64,000 bases of DNA from Gordionus sp. m RMFG-2023 (Eukaryota; Nematomorpha; Gordioida; Chordodea; Parachordodidae). The DNA is taken from positions 21,127,120 through 21,191,119 of the forward strand of contig NC_088778.1 of assembly GCF_954871325.1 (NCBI RefSeq), in the 5' to 3' direction. Both the position numbers and the translations under genes were made by a program. Of this stretch, positions 61,601 through 64,000 are shown piece by piece (position 1 is the stretch's first letter; each line of letters begins with the position of its first letter). The notes below the pieces were generated by a model. The model made no database searches. It was given only the letters and a program-made list of their open reading frames with translations, and had not been told where the DNA came from.

Positions 61601-61690
61601 AAAGAAAATTGTGAAATAATAGTCTCTCCCATTTCAGCGCGTGAAATAAAAGTACCTGTTGTGTTTCATCGAAATTTTGAAGGCCTATAA
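37450..61690 (+). CDS. cachd1-like: CACHD1-like gene (VWA and Cache domain protein), 5' end missing
   Basis: Spliced gene of at least 18-19 exons, about 1460 codons as placed. Order of parts matches vertebrate CACHD1: N-terminal helical region, VWA-like domain, two Cache modules, a Cys-rich region with CECPCEC and CEWC, one membrane span, and a cytoplasmic tail with SDHGYSTM. Such proteins are single-pass, related to calcium-channel alpha-2/delta subunits, and act at the cell surface on channels and receptors (family knowledge). Phases agree at most junctions (B-C, C-D, D-E, F-G, G-H, I-J, J-K, K-L, L-M, M-N, N-O, O-P, P-Q, Q-R). They do not agree at A-B, E-F and around the tentative 53669 exon, where small exons are probably missed. 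No internal stop is forced. Similarity was recalled by eye, not computed. Confidence 0.85.
39640..40300 (+). pseudogene. hAT transposase relic (central and dimerisation regions)
   Basis: Frame-shifting translation gives LEKIPTDFETPWNSTYLIL (the conserved PTRWNSTY block with ETP in place of TR) near 39810-39870. Much further on it gives RFPILTKIKMDYLSASYVS, KLVIKYQKTKCNE and FNDTC-like text near 40130-40290, the hATC dimerisation domain (usual form WW..N..RFPILSKIAKDYLS...S). It has many stops. It sits in the first visible intron of the CACHD1-like gene, just left of the nested elements at 40391. Confidence 0.65.
40541..41200. mobile_element. Foldback miniature element (660 bp hairpin)
   Basis: The entire element is an imperfect inverted repeat. 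Left: ACGGTTTGACTAAACTACAAATGC; right: GCAGTTTAGTCAAACCAAACCC. The centre (AAATCCGCAAGTTGGCG / CCAACTAGCGGATTT at about 40809-40875) also pairs. The right arm has expanded tandem CTTAGCATTTGCAGTTTAT units (four) against two in the left. Flanks TTATCATA and TTATCATG match at 7 of 8. Confidence 0.75.
41330..41484. mobile_element. Miniature hAT-like element with TATCTAGATA repeats
   Basis: Ends CAGAGTTGTTAAAGGATC and TATCTTTTAACAACTCTG are inverted repeats. The flanks AAAATTAG and AAAAATAG match at 7 of 8. The 155-bp interior repeats the palindromic word (TA)TCTAGATA with GTATCTGTATCTAGAT. A degraded relative lies at 46496-46600 (GGAGTTGTTAAGGATA...). Confidence 0.8.
41889..43739 (-). CDS. hAT transposase, 616 codons, with a late premature stop
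   Basis: Cut-and-paste transposase of the hAT superfamily. Residues ~55-105 form a BED zinc finger (KIWDNFLTIYY, CTSCQNV, LLRHKC). The RNase H-like catalytic core starts at ~205 with TTNFWTDEYKNRSFLTITGH (first Asp) and has VTDNGAN (second Asp) near 285 and TRWNSVY near 360. The insertion domain follows, and the C-terminal dimerisation domain reads FPFLKKLASKILSAPASSAS and SERLFSVANRLLEERR. Length equals that of Hermes-type transposases (~612). After QLK there is a TAA at 41889-41891, but the same frame continues KNMDIILFLNKNF, the expected end of the domain. The last ~15 residues are therefore cut by one stop and activity is uncertain. The start ATG at 43739 has no competing upstream ATG. 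Confidence 0.93.
   Translation of the reverse strand: MILSDLEEENHTQSSGEGDNNVNNNEIIEMDMISKSEMLTKIRRKDIDIEFKAPENRKSKIWDNFLTIYYKGTLQNFVKCTSCQNVMSYKCKTGTASLLRHKCVIKNTKKHSDQTIYNTFKRQMSDKSKAVLQKNQLYFICKDLRPLNATESEGFYKLGQELINVGVTYGQQNIKDILVSRKTLMNTVAPKIYEEIKIKIKSLIKNNYLSITTNFWTDEYKNRSFLTITGHVINKDFELKSFVLATRVMDEKKTGVNIKIIVNSILEEYTDIENYLSKCIVVTDNGANLICAFKDDERLPCICHILNNIMHYIFDNCLHEIAVNINGVKKIVQYFKQSTANSKLGYTLKQDVITRWNSVYIMIQSFLKSYSEIQVYLLSKQELNRLATVDITILRQLEFFLSIFKECSENLSADSHPTINEVYLWRQKLLKFCQPSEGDTTIIEALKIRTGCLLKERFIMQPLHKVGLILDPNFKSLKFLSEEKKNDIYKTTIKMLNVIKYDMNKSMPKPTISCHNSSYTHKKPNILNETFREFLDDTYEPSPSIEESCEDELKRFIAQKTNNNDSILKFWKHENSFPFLKKLASKILSAPASSASSERLFSVANRLLEERRTQLK
43740..44837. other. Upstream non-coding part of the hAT transposon
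   Basis: About 1.1 kb between the transposase start and the right terminus. It would carry the promoter for the minus-strand transposase. No other convincing frame was found (the 44418-44603 minus frame is A/T noise). Confidence 0.5.
45296..46142. other. Remainder of the CACHD1-like intron
   Basis: Contains a GGACCAGATTGGACCGGCGGTCTGG patch at about 45350 that resembles the one at 8310-8350. The short plus frames at 45425-45643 and 45894-46118 show no recognisable domain. A missing small CACHD1-like exon may lie in this stretch. Confidence 0.35.
46143..46287 (+). CDS. cachd1-like: CACHD1-like exon B (before the VWA domain)
   Basis: Acceptor TATATTTAG, donor GTACAT. Encodes LDRNDNPNAFNLFFTFIDSG, then TTVIYPSF, an acidic/Cys stretch ending CEFENFRQRY. 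This parallels the vertebrate segment with IKWQYFSSEEG and FTVFP before the VWA domain. It ends in phase 2 and joins exon C cleanly. Confidence 0.75.
46496..46904. repeat. Two degraded miniature elements in an intron
   Basis: 46496-46600 resembles the TATCTAGATA element at 41330 (GGAGTTGTTAAGGATA, TATCTAGATACAG). 46781-46904 resembles the 27.5-27.9 kb elements (CTCAAGCCGATTTTT, GGCTCAAATTAAGCCATTTTGCAGCACTA). Both are eroded and lack target duplications. They lie between exons B and C of the CACHD1-like gene. Confidence 0.45.
47007..47163 (+). CDS. cachd1-like: CACHD1-like exon C (start of VWA-like domain)
   Basis: Acceptor TATTTTTTAG, donor GTAAAA. Encodes INELTVKYSVFLIDILPIYT, then FLDILEIINILIDFHGGQDK: the first beta strand and first helix of the VWA fold. 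In canonical VWA domains the first strand is followed by a metal-binding DxSxS; here it is DILPI, so the metal site is not conserved. Human CACHD1 (DHGAS) is also atypical here. Phase joins B (2) and D (0). Confidence 0.8.
47247..47604 (+). CDS. cachd1-like: CACHD1-like exon D (VWA-like domain)
   Basis: Acceptor TTGAAAG, donor TAG/GTTTAT. Begins LAILIYDSSSQSIIEYSQF, continuing the VWA beta strand (QDK+LAILIY matches the usual DKISVLTV). It goes on through NRSESNLRIQYPLNEISKKN and LRRFVSYT-like text to a helix HRLLNEAYQILLHAMNND. It ends in phase 1, joining exon E to give VGDAYIHYITS. Confidence 0.85.
47688..47800. mobile_element. Short GC-rich miniature element in intron D-E
   Basis: Ends CAGAGTCCTTATAGACTCGGCC and, inverted, TCCTTAAAGACGGGCCGCC. 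The ~113-bp segment has GGCCCG blocks like the GCCCGG family but a distinct terminus. It fills most of the 224-bp intron, so the intron probably grew by this insertion. Confidence 0.55.
47829..48095 (+). CDS. cachd1-like: CACHD1-like exon E (end of VWA-like domain)
   Basis: Acceptor AAATTAG, donor GGAG/GTGCGA. Encodes DAYIHYITSRKVFSPIQTT, then LVKINTIAVSLDNNLAKNG and FLQRLTERIKSDGG, aligning with the vertebrate segment from DMVIIYLSAG to LAEQNSGKYG. Ends in phase 1; the next identified exon expects phase 2, so an exon of about 20 codons is probably missing. Confidence 0.8.
48964..49125. mobile_element. Miniature inverted-repeat element in intron E-F
   Basis: Terminal inverted repeats of about 30 bases: AAAAGTGTCCATACATAGAAG at the left, and the inverse of CTCCTATGTATGGACATTTT at the right. 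The 162-bp interior is non-coding. The ends and small size would fit a Tc1/mariner- or hAT-derived element; the target duplication is not clear. Confidence 0.7.
49578..50082 (+). CDS. cachd1-like: CACHD1-like exon F (first Cache module)
   Basis: Acceptor TATATAAG, donor GAT/GTGGAA. The reading frame is open upstream to 49453, so the 5' edge is uncertain. Encodes IEIMVYFIPNSINNFKKG (vertebrate ETTVGRFYTNLPNRM), a long variable stretch, then EAWIGVMGVSINFEKSAFCQ (vertebrate LLLGIVGVDVNLAYI) and finally IFLID. This is a Cache-type sensor domain on the extracellular side. Removing at GTGGAA lets it join exon G in phase 0 without a stop. Confidence 0.8.
50518..50719 (+). CDS. cachd1-like: CACHD1-like exon G (first Cache module, second half)
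   Basis: Acceptor GATGTTTAG, donor GTAAAA. Continues IFLID into ISSSPFVLSSLILKCNDDD (vertebrate FLIDDKGYTLMHPSL), then VTCLNGTNRINNFEI and FFEKCRPIDHTDIK. The same frame is open upstream across a TAG at 50515, which is removed as the acceptor. Ends in phase 1 and joins exon H. Confidence 0.7.
51160..52470 (+). pseudogene. hAT transposase relic (ZMYM1-like type), split by a miniature element
   Basis: Blocks: WPERNISSEARKLLDSM (51290-51345), a helical stretch EFHILLLSQKQ, FFKKNN-like text at about 51965, then the hATC end STTSESRLKGLDF, NIHRHLTTSKDEIIEKLAQS at 52360-52460. The 360-bp GCCCGG element inserted at 51980 splits the last domain. Stops and frameshifts show the gene was dead. It lies in intron G-H of the CACHD1-like gene and shares family with 2540-3520. 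Confidence 0.7.
51980..52339. mobile_element. GCCCGG-type miniature element, 360 bp, longest copy
   Basis: Begins CAGAGGCCTGCAGAAGTATCATTTGCAGGG and ends GAGCCTGCAGGTCTCTG. It contains the family core TTTTTATAGCTAATAATAACG and extra GGCCCGGC/A-T units relative to other copies. The target duplication is unclear (AAGAATAA versus AAAAACAT), unlike the copies at 32825 and 34990. Confidence 0.8.
53352..53437 (+). CDS. cachd1-like: CACHD1-like exon H
   Basis: Acceptor AATTTGTAG, donor GAT/GTAAGA (strong). Encodes IPVVIMNLFPYYLMSL, then GQKNEVRVHAD, matching the vertebrate stretch SFILCIVVIQPEIPVKQL between the two Cache modules. Phase joins exon G (1) and leaves phase 0. Confidence 0.75.
53483..53569. 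repeat. Short perfect-type hairpin (~22 bp arms)
   Basis: GGCTAACCACCAAAAAATCGTC at 53484-53505 is complementary, with two mismatches or gaps, to GACGATTTTTTGTGGTTAGTC at 53547-53567. This is a tiny inverted-repeat element in intron H. Confidence 0.7.
53669..53739 (+). CDS. cachd1-like: CACHD1-like exon H2 (tentative)
   Basis: Acceptor GAGGAAAAG, donor GTAAAT. Encodes RLLINQIHSCADLMEN, plausibly the vertebrate LLYHRLDLL...ACLHFKQL segment, and it joins exon H in phase 0. It ends in phase 2, whereas exon I expects phase 1, so either its 3' edge is wrong or a further exon intervenes. Confidence 0.4.
53940..56200. mobile_element. Retroelement debris with inverted LTR-like pieces and gag knuckle
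   Basis: Three pieces of one LTR-like repeat: 54185-54290 (+; TTTTGGTTCACTCACTTAATCG), 55555-55680 (+; TTTTCGTATTTATCACAATAAA) and 55965-56190 (-; containing both in reverse). Between them, 55125-55490 is G+C-richer and encodes a gag-like stretch with TCYHCQSRYHLQDGY, a CCHC knuckle whose last Cys is Tyr, followed by stops. All of it lies in an intron of the CACHD1-like gene. There is no pol. The family may be shared with 25375-25900. Confidence 0.55.
56887..57146 (+). CDS. cachd1-like: CACHD1-like exon I (second Cache module, start)
   Basis: Excellent acceptor (ACTTTTTCTAG), donor AAG/GTTCTG. Encodes QTFEHLINLASHQIDAFLSH, NKIKLTPTHIRN, ILHSHVTFLVPG and RIWHPLDISLILKSIDSPRI. These follow the vertebrate order YEHLSQPETKRM, GLKFSVRNEV, TSHVTDEW, RIYPGSLMDKAFDP. 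Phase 0 at the 3' end joins exon J. Confidence 0.85.
57318..57569 (+). CDS. cachd1-like: CACHD1-like exon J (second Cache module)
   Basis: Acceptor ATAAAAG, donor AAA/GTACCT. Encodes EPEYKFEYSRINKMN, then INHVIKISYK, GLKVEIAISERFLYKLLLV and CRCSLIEEREDESC. This corresponds to GYVVTISHTI and TVAVMGIDFTLRYFYKVL in the vertebrate protein. It joins exon K in phase 0 as NFDK+VRCLIIDSFG. Confidence 0.85.
58207..58492 (+). CDS. cachd1-like: CACHD1-like exon K (second Cache module, end)
   Basis: Acceptor TATGATAG, donor AAAA/GTCTCT. Starts VRCLIIDSFGYVLTSSYF (vertebrate IRCFIMEDRGYLVAHP). It continues GEHIIRAEPRFFVDLVSATP (vertebrate HITHKEPLVANDILNHPNF) and TSTSCLINKGSSEI. The minus-strand frame overlapping this exon (58173-58490) is its shadow. 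Phase 1 at the 3' end joins exon L. Confidence 0.9.
58983..59166 (+). CDS. cachd1-like: CACHD1-like exon L
   Basis: Acceptor TTCTAAAG, donor GTAG/GTTAAT. Encodes SFDNKKCKEPFVLLPIDRTN, LFVVVISRP and GGQCPVFCPC. The vertebrate counterpart is the HCSKYRLARIPGTNAFVGIV...CDSLAFCACS segment. Phases agree on both sides. Confidence 0.85.
59280..59491 (+). CDS. cachd1-like: CACHD1-like exon M (CECPCEC motif)
   Basis: Acceptor AATTGAAG, donor C/GTGGGT (GTGTCT four bases later is an alternative). Encodes YQNTCFDCGLRLEKETKKY, then TTDCECPCECEVKDATEF. The heptad CECPCEC preceded by a CxxC (CLNCHRM in the vertebrate protein) is the most diagnostic feature of CACHD1 in this window. Confidence 0.9.
59985..60278 (+). 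CDS. cachd1-like: CACHD1-like exon N (Cys-rich CEWC region)
   Basis: Acceptor TTTCCTAAG, donor CTCG/GTAATA. Encodes NCPADEYIINNDFCQHSEY, NCQILGSNYLNCLGLIGCEW (then C) and NPSCFASMNCTGGIKNL. The Cys spacing and LxGCEWC match the vertebrate DCFGVLDCEWCM and KECFGGIVG stretches. The same frame stays open to 60397, so a longer form of this exon is possible. The ORF beginning at 59938 is another frame. Confidence 0.85.
60469..60720 (+). CDS. cachd1-like: CACHD1-like exon O (membrane span)
   Basis: Acceptor TTCTCAAAG, donor GTAGTA. Encodes NSKVPYFRMISLAPSDVPYK and the membrane segment LPAILGGIAGCLGCFVLVLY, followed by LYLQGPKRSS and an RRRDEDL basic/acidic start of the cytoplasmic tail. This parallels the vertebrate VAGGIMGCIMVLVLAVYAY. 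The frame remains open to a TAA at 60837, adding 39 residues (CSNECQTSFQDSFCQ and so on). Ending at 60720 fits the phase of exon P. Confidence 0.85.
60888..61025 (+). CDS. cachd1-like: CACHD1-like exon P (DHGYSTM tail motif)
   Basis: Acceptor CTATATAG, donor TCAG/GTTACA. Encodes MTVTNNNQLPSTSSCRRK, then GSDHGYSTMTTKDDSEIA. The SDHGYSTM motif with a following acidic DSE is also present in the vertebrate cytoplasmic tail, so this short segment is under strong constraint although the flanking tail has diverged. Phase 1 on both sides is consistent. Confidence 0.85.
61082..61486 (+). CDS. cachd1-like: CACHD1-like exon Q (cytoplasmic tail)
   Basis: Acceptor AAAAAAAG, donor GATG/GTAAAT. Encodes about 135 residues of Lys/Asn/Tyr-rich tail (SDASTVFKKYKLSDILSRN, ASIPHEKQHPKILIKRG, TPLYNDIEEEIFVD). 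I recognise no similarity to the vertebrate tail, so it may be lineage-specific. Phases join P and R. Confidence 0.75.
61560..61690 (+). CDS. cachd1-like: CACHD1-like exon R (C-terminus and stop)
   Basis: Acceptor CATTTTCAAG. Joined to Q it reads FVD+DEEYIRDKSKRSPYK, then VSPISAREIKVPVVF and ends RNFEGL with TAA at 61688-61690. No canonical AATAAA signal is obvious immediately after it. A TAATAAATAATGG stretch at about 61868 is a possible poly(A) region. Confidence 0.75.
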
Positions 61691-62440
61691 GTGTTTATGA
61701 TCTTTGCATTTTACTTAATATTTGCTCAAATGTATTTTATACAATTTATATAGTAACTGAATAGTAATTTTTAGAAAAGTAGAATATTTCAGATTTTTAT
61801 ATAATATCTATTTTTAACTATTAATTTAGGATGACGACAATTTATAAATTTATAGATTAATAGTTTACCAATAAATAATGGTAAAATATCTAATATATTT
61901 TATTTCATCATGGATTTAATGAAACTTATTAAATTGTATATGATATTTTATTAAATAATTTTTTAATTTAATTAAAATAGGTACCACATAAAGGCCAAGT
62001 TATAATATTTAGTATCTAAGTATAAGGGTGTTTTTAAAATAAAATATTTTTTGTTTTTTTGCTCCGAGTTATTTAACCTTAGAGGAGCAAAGGGTAGACT
62101 GAATGTATGTGACTACCTTTTTTAAGATAACCAAACTAAGGGAATATTATTAATTATAGCTTAATTTAATCAAAATAGGTACAAGCTAAGGTCACGTCTT
62201 AATATTTAGTATTTATATTGAGCACTTTATAATTTATTATTTTGAATTTGAGGTTTTCCTTTATTAAATCATCTATTATTTTATATAAGAGTATCGCTGC
62301 TTAGTGTTATTTAATTAACAATTTTTTATGTATACTTTTATTTTTTTGATCCCATATTTAAAAAATATAATTATAAAAATTATGTGATTACATTTTTTAT
62401 TAAAATTAATTAGTTTACAGAAAAACAAACGTGAATATAG
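61691..62440. other. 3' flank of the CACHD1-like gene
   Basis: AT-rich, without further coding frames. Contains a duplicated ~45-base word (AAAATAGGTACCACATAAAGG near 61975 and AAAATAGGTACAAGCTAAGG near 62172), suggesting an old tandem duplication. Confidence 0.4.
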
Positions 62441-62441
62441 G

Positions 62442-62720
62442 CATAGCCAGAATTTTGCTAAGGGTGAAGGGGGGGGTGCACTATTAGGTTAGTTTTCCCC
62501 AATACACTTTATTGGAGGTCCTTAAGGCCACATATTATAGGCCTTTGGCTAAGTTATATTTTTCTAAAGAATAATTTTGGTCTTTCACTTTTTTTACAAA
62601 AATGGCTTTTTTTTAGTGCTGTGTTTGAAAAAAGGACGCGTTGCCGTTACTCGTTATCTCGTGGAACGCGTTGTTACTCGCTATTCAAAAAAATTAACTC
62701 GTTACTTAAAAATGCTAAAT
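62442..62720. mobile_element. AGGCATAGCCAG element end plus GTTACTCG repeat
   Basis: AGGCATAGCCAGAATTTTGC with a downstream GGGGGGGTG run is a diverged left end of the 18351-19526 family. It is followed by the GTGCACTATTAGG/GCCTTTGGCTAAG body shared with 30725-30900. At 62615-62715 GTTACTCGTTATCTCG and GTTACTCGCTATTC words recur, resembling the GTTACTCG subterminal repeats of some hAT elements. Confidence 0.5.
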
Positions 62721-63315
62721 AGTAAATATAAATTTTCTTTTAATTTATTTTTTTCCCATAGATAATAAAAAATATATTATAAGATATGTTAATTGTAATC
62801 ATATTTATTTATTTTTAACAACAATTGCATTTCAAAATTTTGAATAAAACAATAGCGCATGCTCAACATATCATTTGTTGTGCTAAACACACGTTAGCGC
62901 AGAGGATGGAAAGGATTATATATAATAAATAAATAATTTATTTGGGGAATTTACTAAAAATATTTGATTCTATTCAAAAAAACTATTATATCATCTTCAT
63001 AAAAATGTCTTTATCATAATTTAATTTAAATTCATATGTTTACCTTCATTTGTTTTTTTTAGATTAGAGCTGCTGGACATCGAGTTAAATATTAGAATTA
63101 AAGCACAATCTACACTTAAATGTGTAGGCCACTAATTTTCTTTATTTGTGTAAAAAAATATTTCATGCTGTGATCAGGGCATAGTTAAATCATTTTCACC
63201 TGAAGAAATAAGTAATATTGACATATATTCTCAATATAATAATTTATAATATTAGAGTATATAAATTAATGTACGTTCTTTGTTTCATTATTAATTAAAT
63301 TAACAATCTCGACTG
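62721..63315. other. AT-rich intergenic DNA
   Basis: No gene or clear repeat was seen here, apart from a GTTAGCGCAGAGGATGG patch at about 62892. Confidence 0.35.
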
Positions 63316-64000
63316 CAGGGGTGGGACCAATGTCAATATATAATTAAATATTGGTATTGGTTTGATATATTGTTTAAATATAATATTAACTAAAAATAGA
63401 TAAGTACACTTAATTATTTGGTTTTATCGTGGTATATTTTTTTTACTTTCTTTAACTTGCCTAAACTTATTTCATCCGATATTACTTTAGAAATATTAAC
63501 TTTTCTGTATTGTTATATCAATATTGGTGTTATTTATAATTTATAATTGTAGTTTATTTTTATTATGGAAATTTTTTTTTACATGATATCAATTTTTATC
63601 TATTCATTTAGGATATTGTAATGAATGAAGACCAAATAGTGTTAGTAAATATAGATAATGCTGATGATACTAATATGATAATGAACAAGAACAATCATCA
63701 ATATCTAATAAAAGACGAAATAGAGCAAAAATCTGGGAATTTTATACGAGTTGTGATGAAGGATATTTGTAATAAATGCAAAAAAAAATCTCTTCCCAAT
63801 TTTGGAACCTCAGGGTTATGGACACATCTTAAATCATACACCCAACATTATATAGGAAATGTGAACAAACAAATAAAATTGGCTGTAAAAAAATTAACAC
63901 AATAAAATCATTTTTAGTTAATAATATAAATAATAAAACTAATTTAAATCATTTAATTAAATAGAAATTAACATTATCATAGCTCTTTTAACAATCTAAA
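63316..64000 (+). mobile_element. hAT element, left end, cut by window edge
   Basis: CAGGGGTGGGACCAATGTCAA at 63316 is a classic hAT-type terminus. It lies 305 bases upstream of a BED-finger transposase start, in the right orientation. The right end and target duplication lie outside the window. The preceding eight bases are CTCGACTG shifted by at most one. Confidence 0.6.
63621..63905 (+). CDS. hAT transposase N-terminal BED-finger exon (partial)
   Basis: The frame is 94 codons: an acidic leader (MNEDQIVLVNIDNADDTN), then a BED zinc finger with DICNKCKKKS and GTSGLWTHLKS ending YTQH (CxxC...HxxxxH). It stops at 63903. Intact hAT transposases run several hundred residues further, so either an intron follows or the frame is broken just after the finger. 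The sequence after the stop still reads Asn/Leu-rich text with no recognisable catalytic motif before the window ends. An upstream ATTTAG/GATATTGTA acceptor before the ATG suggests a 5' intron. Confidence 0.65.
   Translation: MNEDQIVLVNIDNADDTNMIMNKNNHQYLIKDEIEQKSGNFIRVVMKDICNKCKKKSLPNFGTSGLWTHLKSYTQHYIGNVNKQIKLAVKKLTQ

Overview
This is eukaryotic, very AT-rich and repeat-dense DNA. There are no operons, and coding sequence is split by GT-AG introns. The organism is very likely an animal. The one long host gene, on the + strand from about 37.4 to 61.7 kb, encodes a CACHD1-like protein (VWA plus Cache domains, one membrane span), a family known from animals. The lineage cannot be fixed from this window. 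An invertebrate is likely, given how far the protein has diverged and the swarm of hAT, Ty3/Gypsy and miniature elements.

Layout. 0-9.7 kb: intergenic sequence with two 15-16 bp minisatellites, a GCCCGG-type miniature element, a decayed hAT (ZMYM1-like) transposase and one orphan exon-like block. 9.7-18.2 kb: a dead Ty3/Gypsy element (gag, protease, RT, RNase H) split inside gag by a 5.8 kb foldback hAT-like element, whose long inverted arms flank a dead BED/hAT transposase. 18.35-19.53 kb: a non-autonomous hAT-like element with a perfect 8-bp target duplication. 19.6-27.9 kb: repeats, including a dimeric ACGCGTCCCCGGTC satellite, a four-copy 154-bp tandem array, gag scraps, another dead hAT transposase and two related miniature elements. 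28.97-29.43 kb, minus strand: a three-exon gene for a small Lys/Ala/His-rich protein resembling a linker-histone tail or protamine-like protein. 30-37 kb: AT-rich DNA with two GCCCGG miniature elements that carry perfect target duplications.

37.4-61.7 kb: the CACHD1-like gene. I place 19 exons; most of their splice phases agree across introns. Its 5' exons (signal peptide) were not found. Its introns hold most of the remaining transposons. The first visible intron (37.6-46.1 kb) contains a nest: an outer hAT-like element (40391-45287) holding a foldback element, a small TATCTAGATA element and a nearly intact 3.26 kb Hermes-like hAT element with a 616-codon transposase and a perfect 8-bp target duplication. 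61.7-64 kb: intergenic DNA, then the left end of another hAT element whose BED-finger reading frame begins at 63621 and whose remainder lies beyond the window.

The two host genes appear unrelated: one is a membrane protein probably acting on channels or receptors at the cell surface, the other a nuclear basic protein. Everything else is mobile-element sediment. Similarities to known families were recognised by eye and not computed. Exon edges are splice-consensus predictions.
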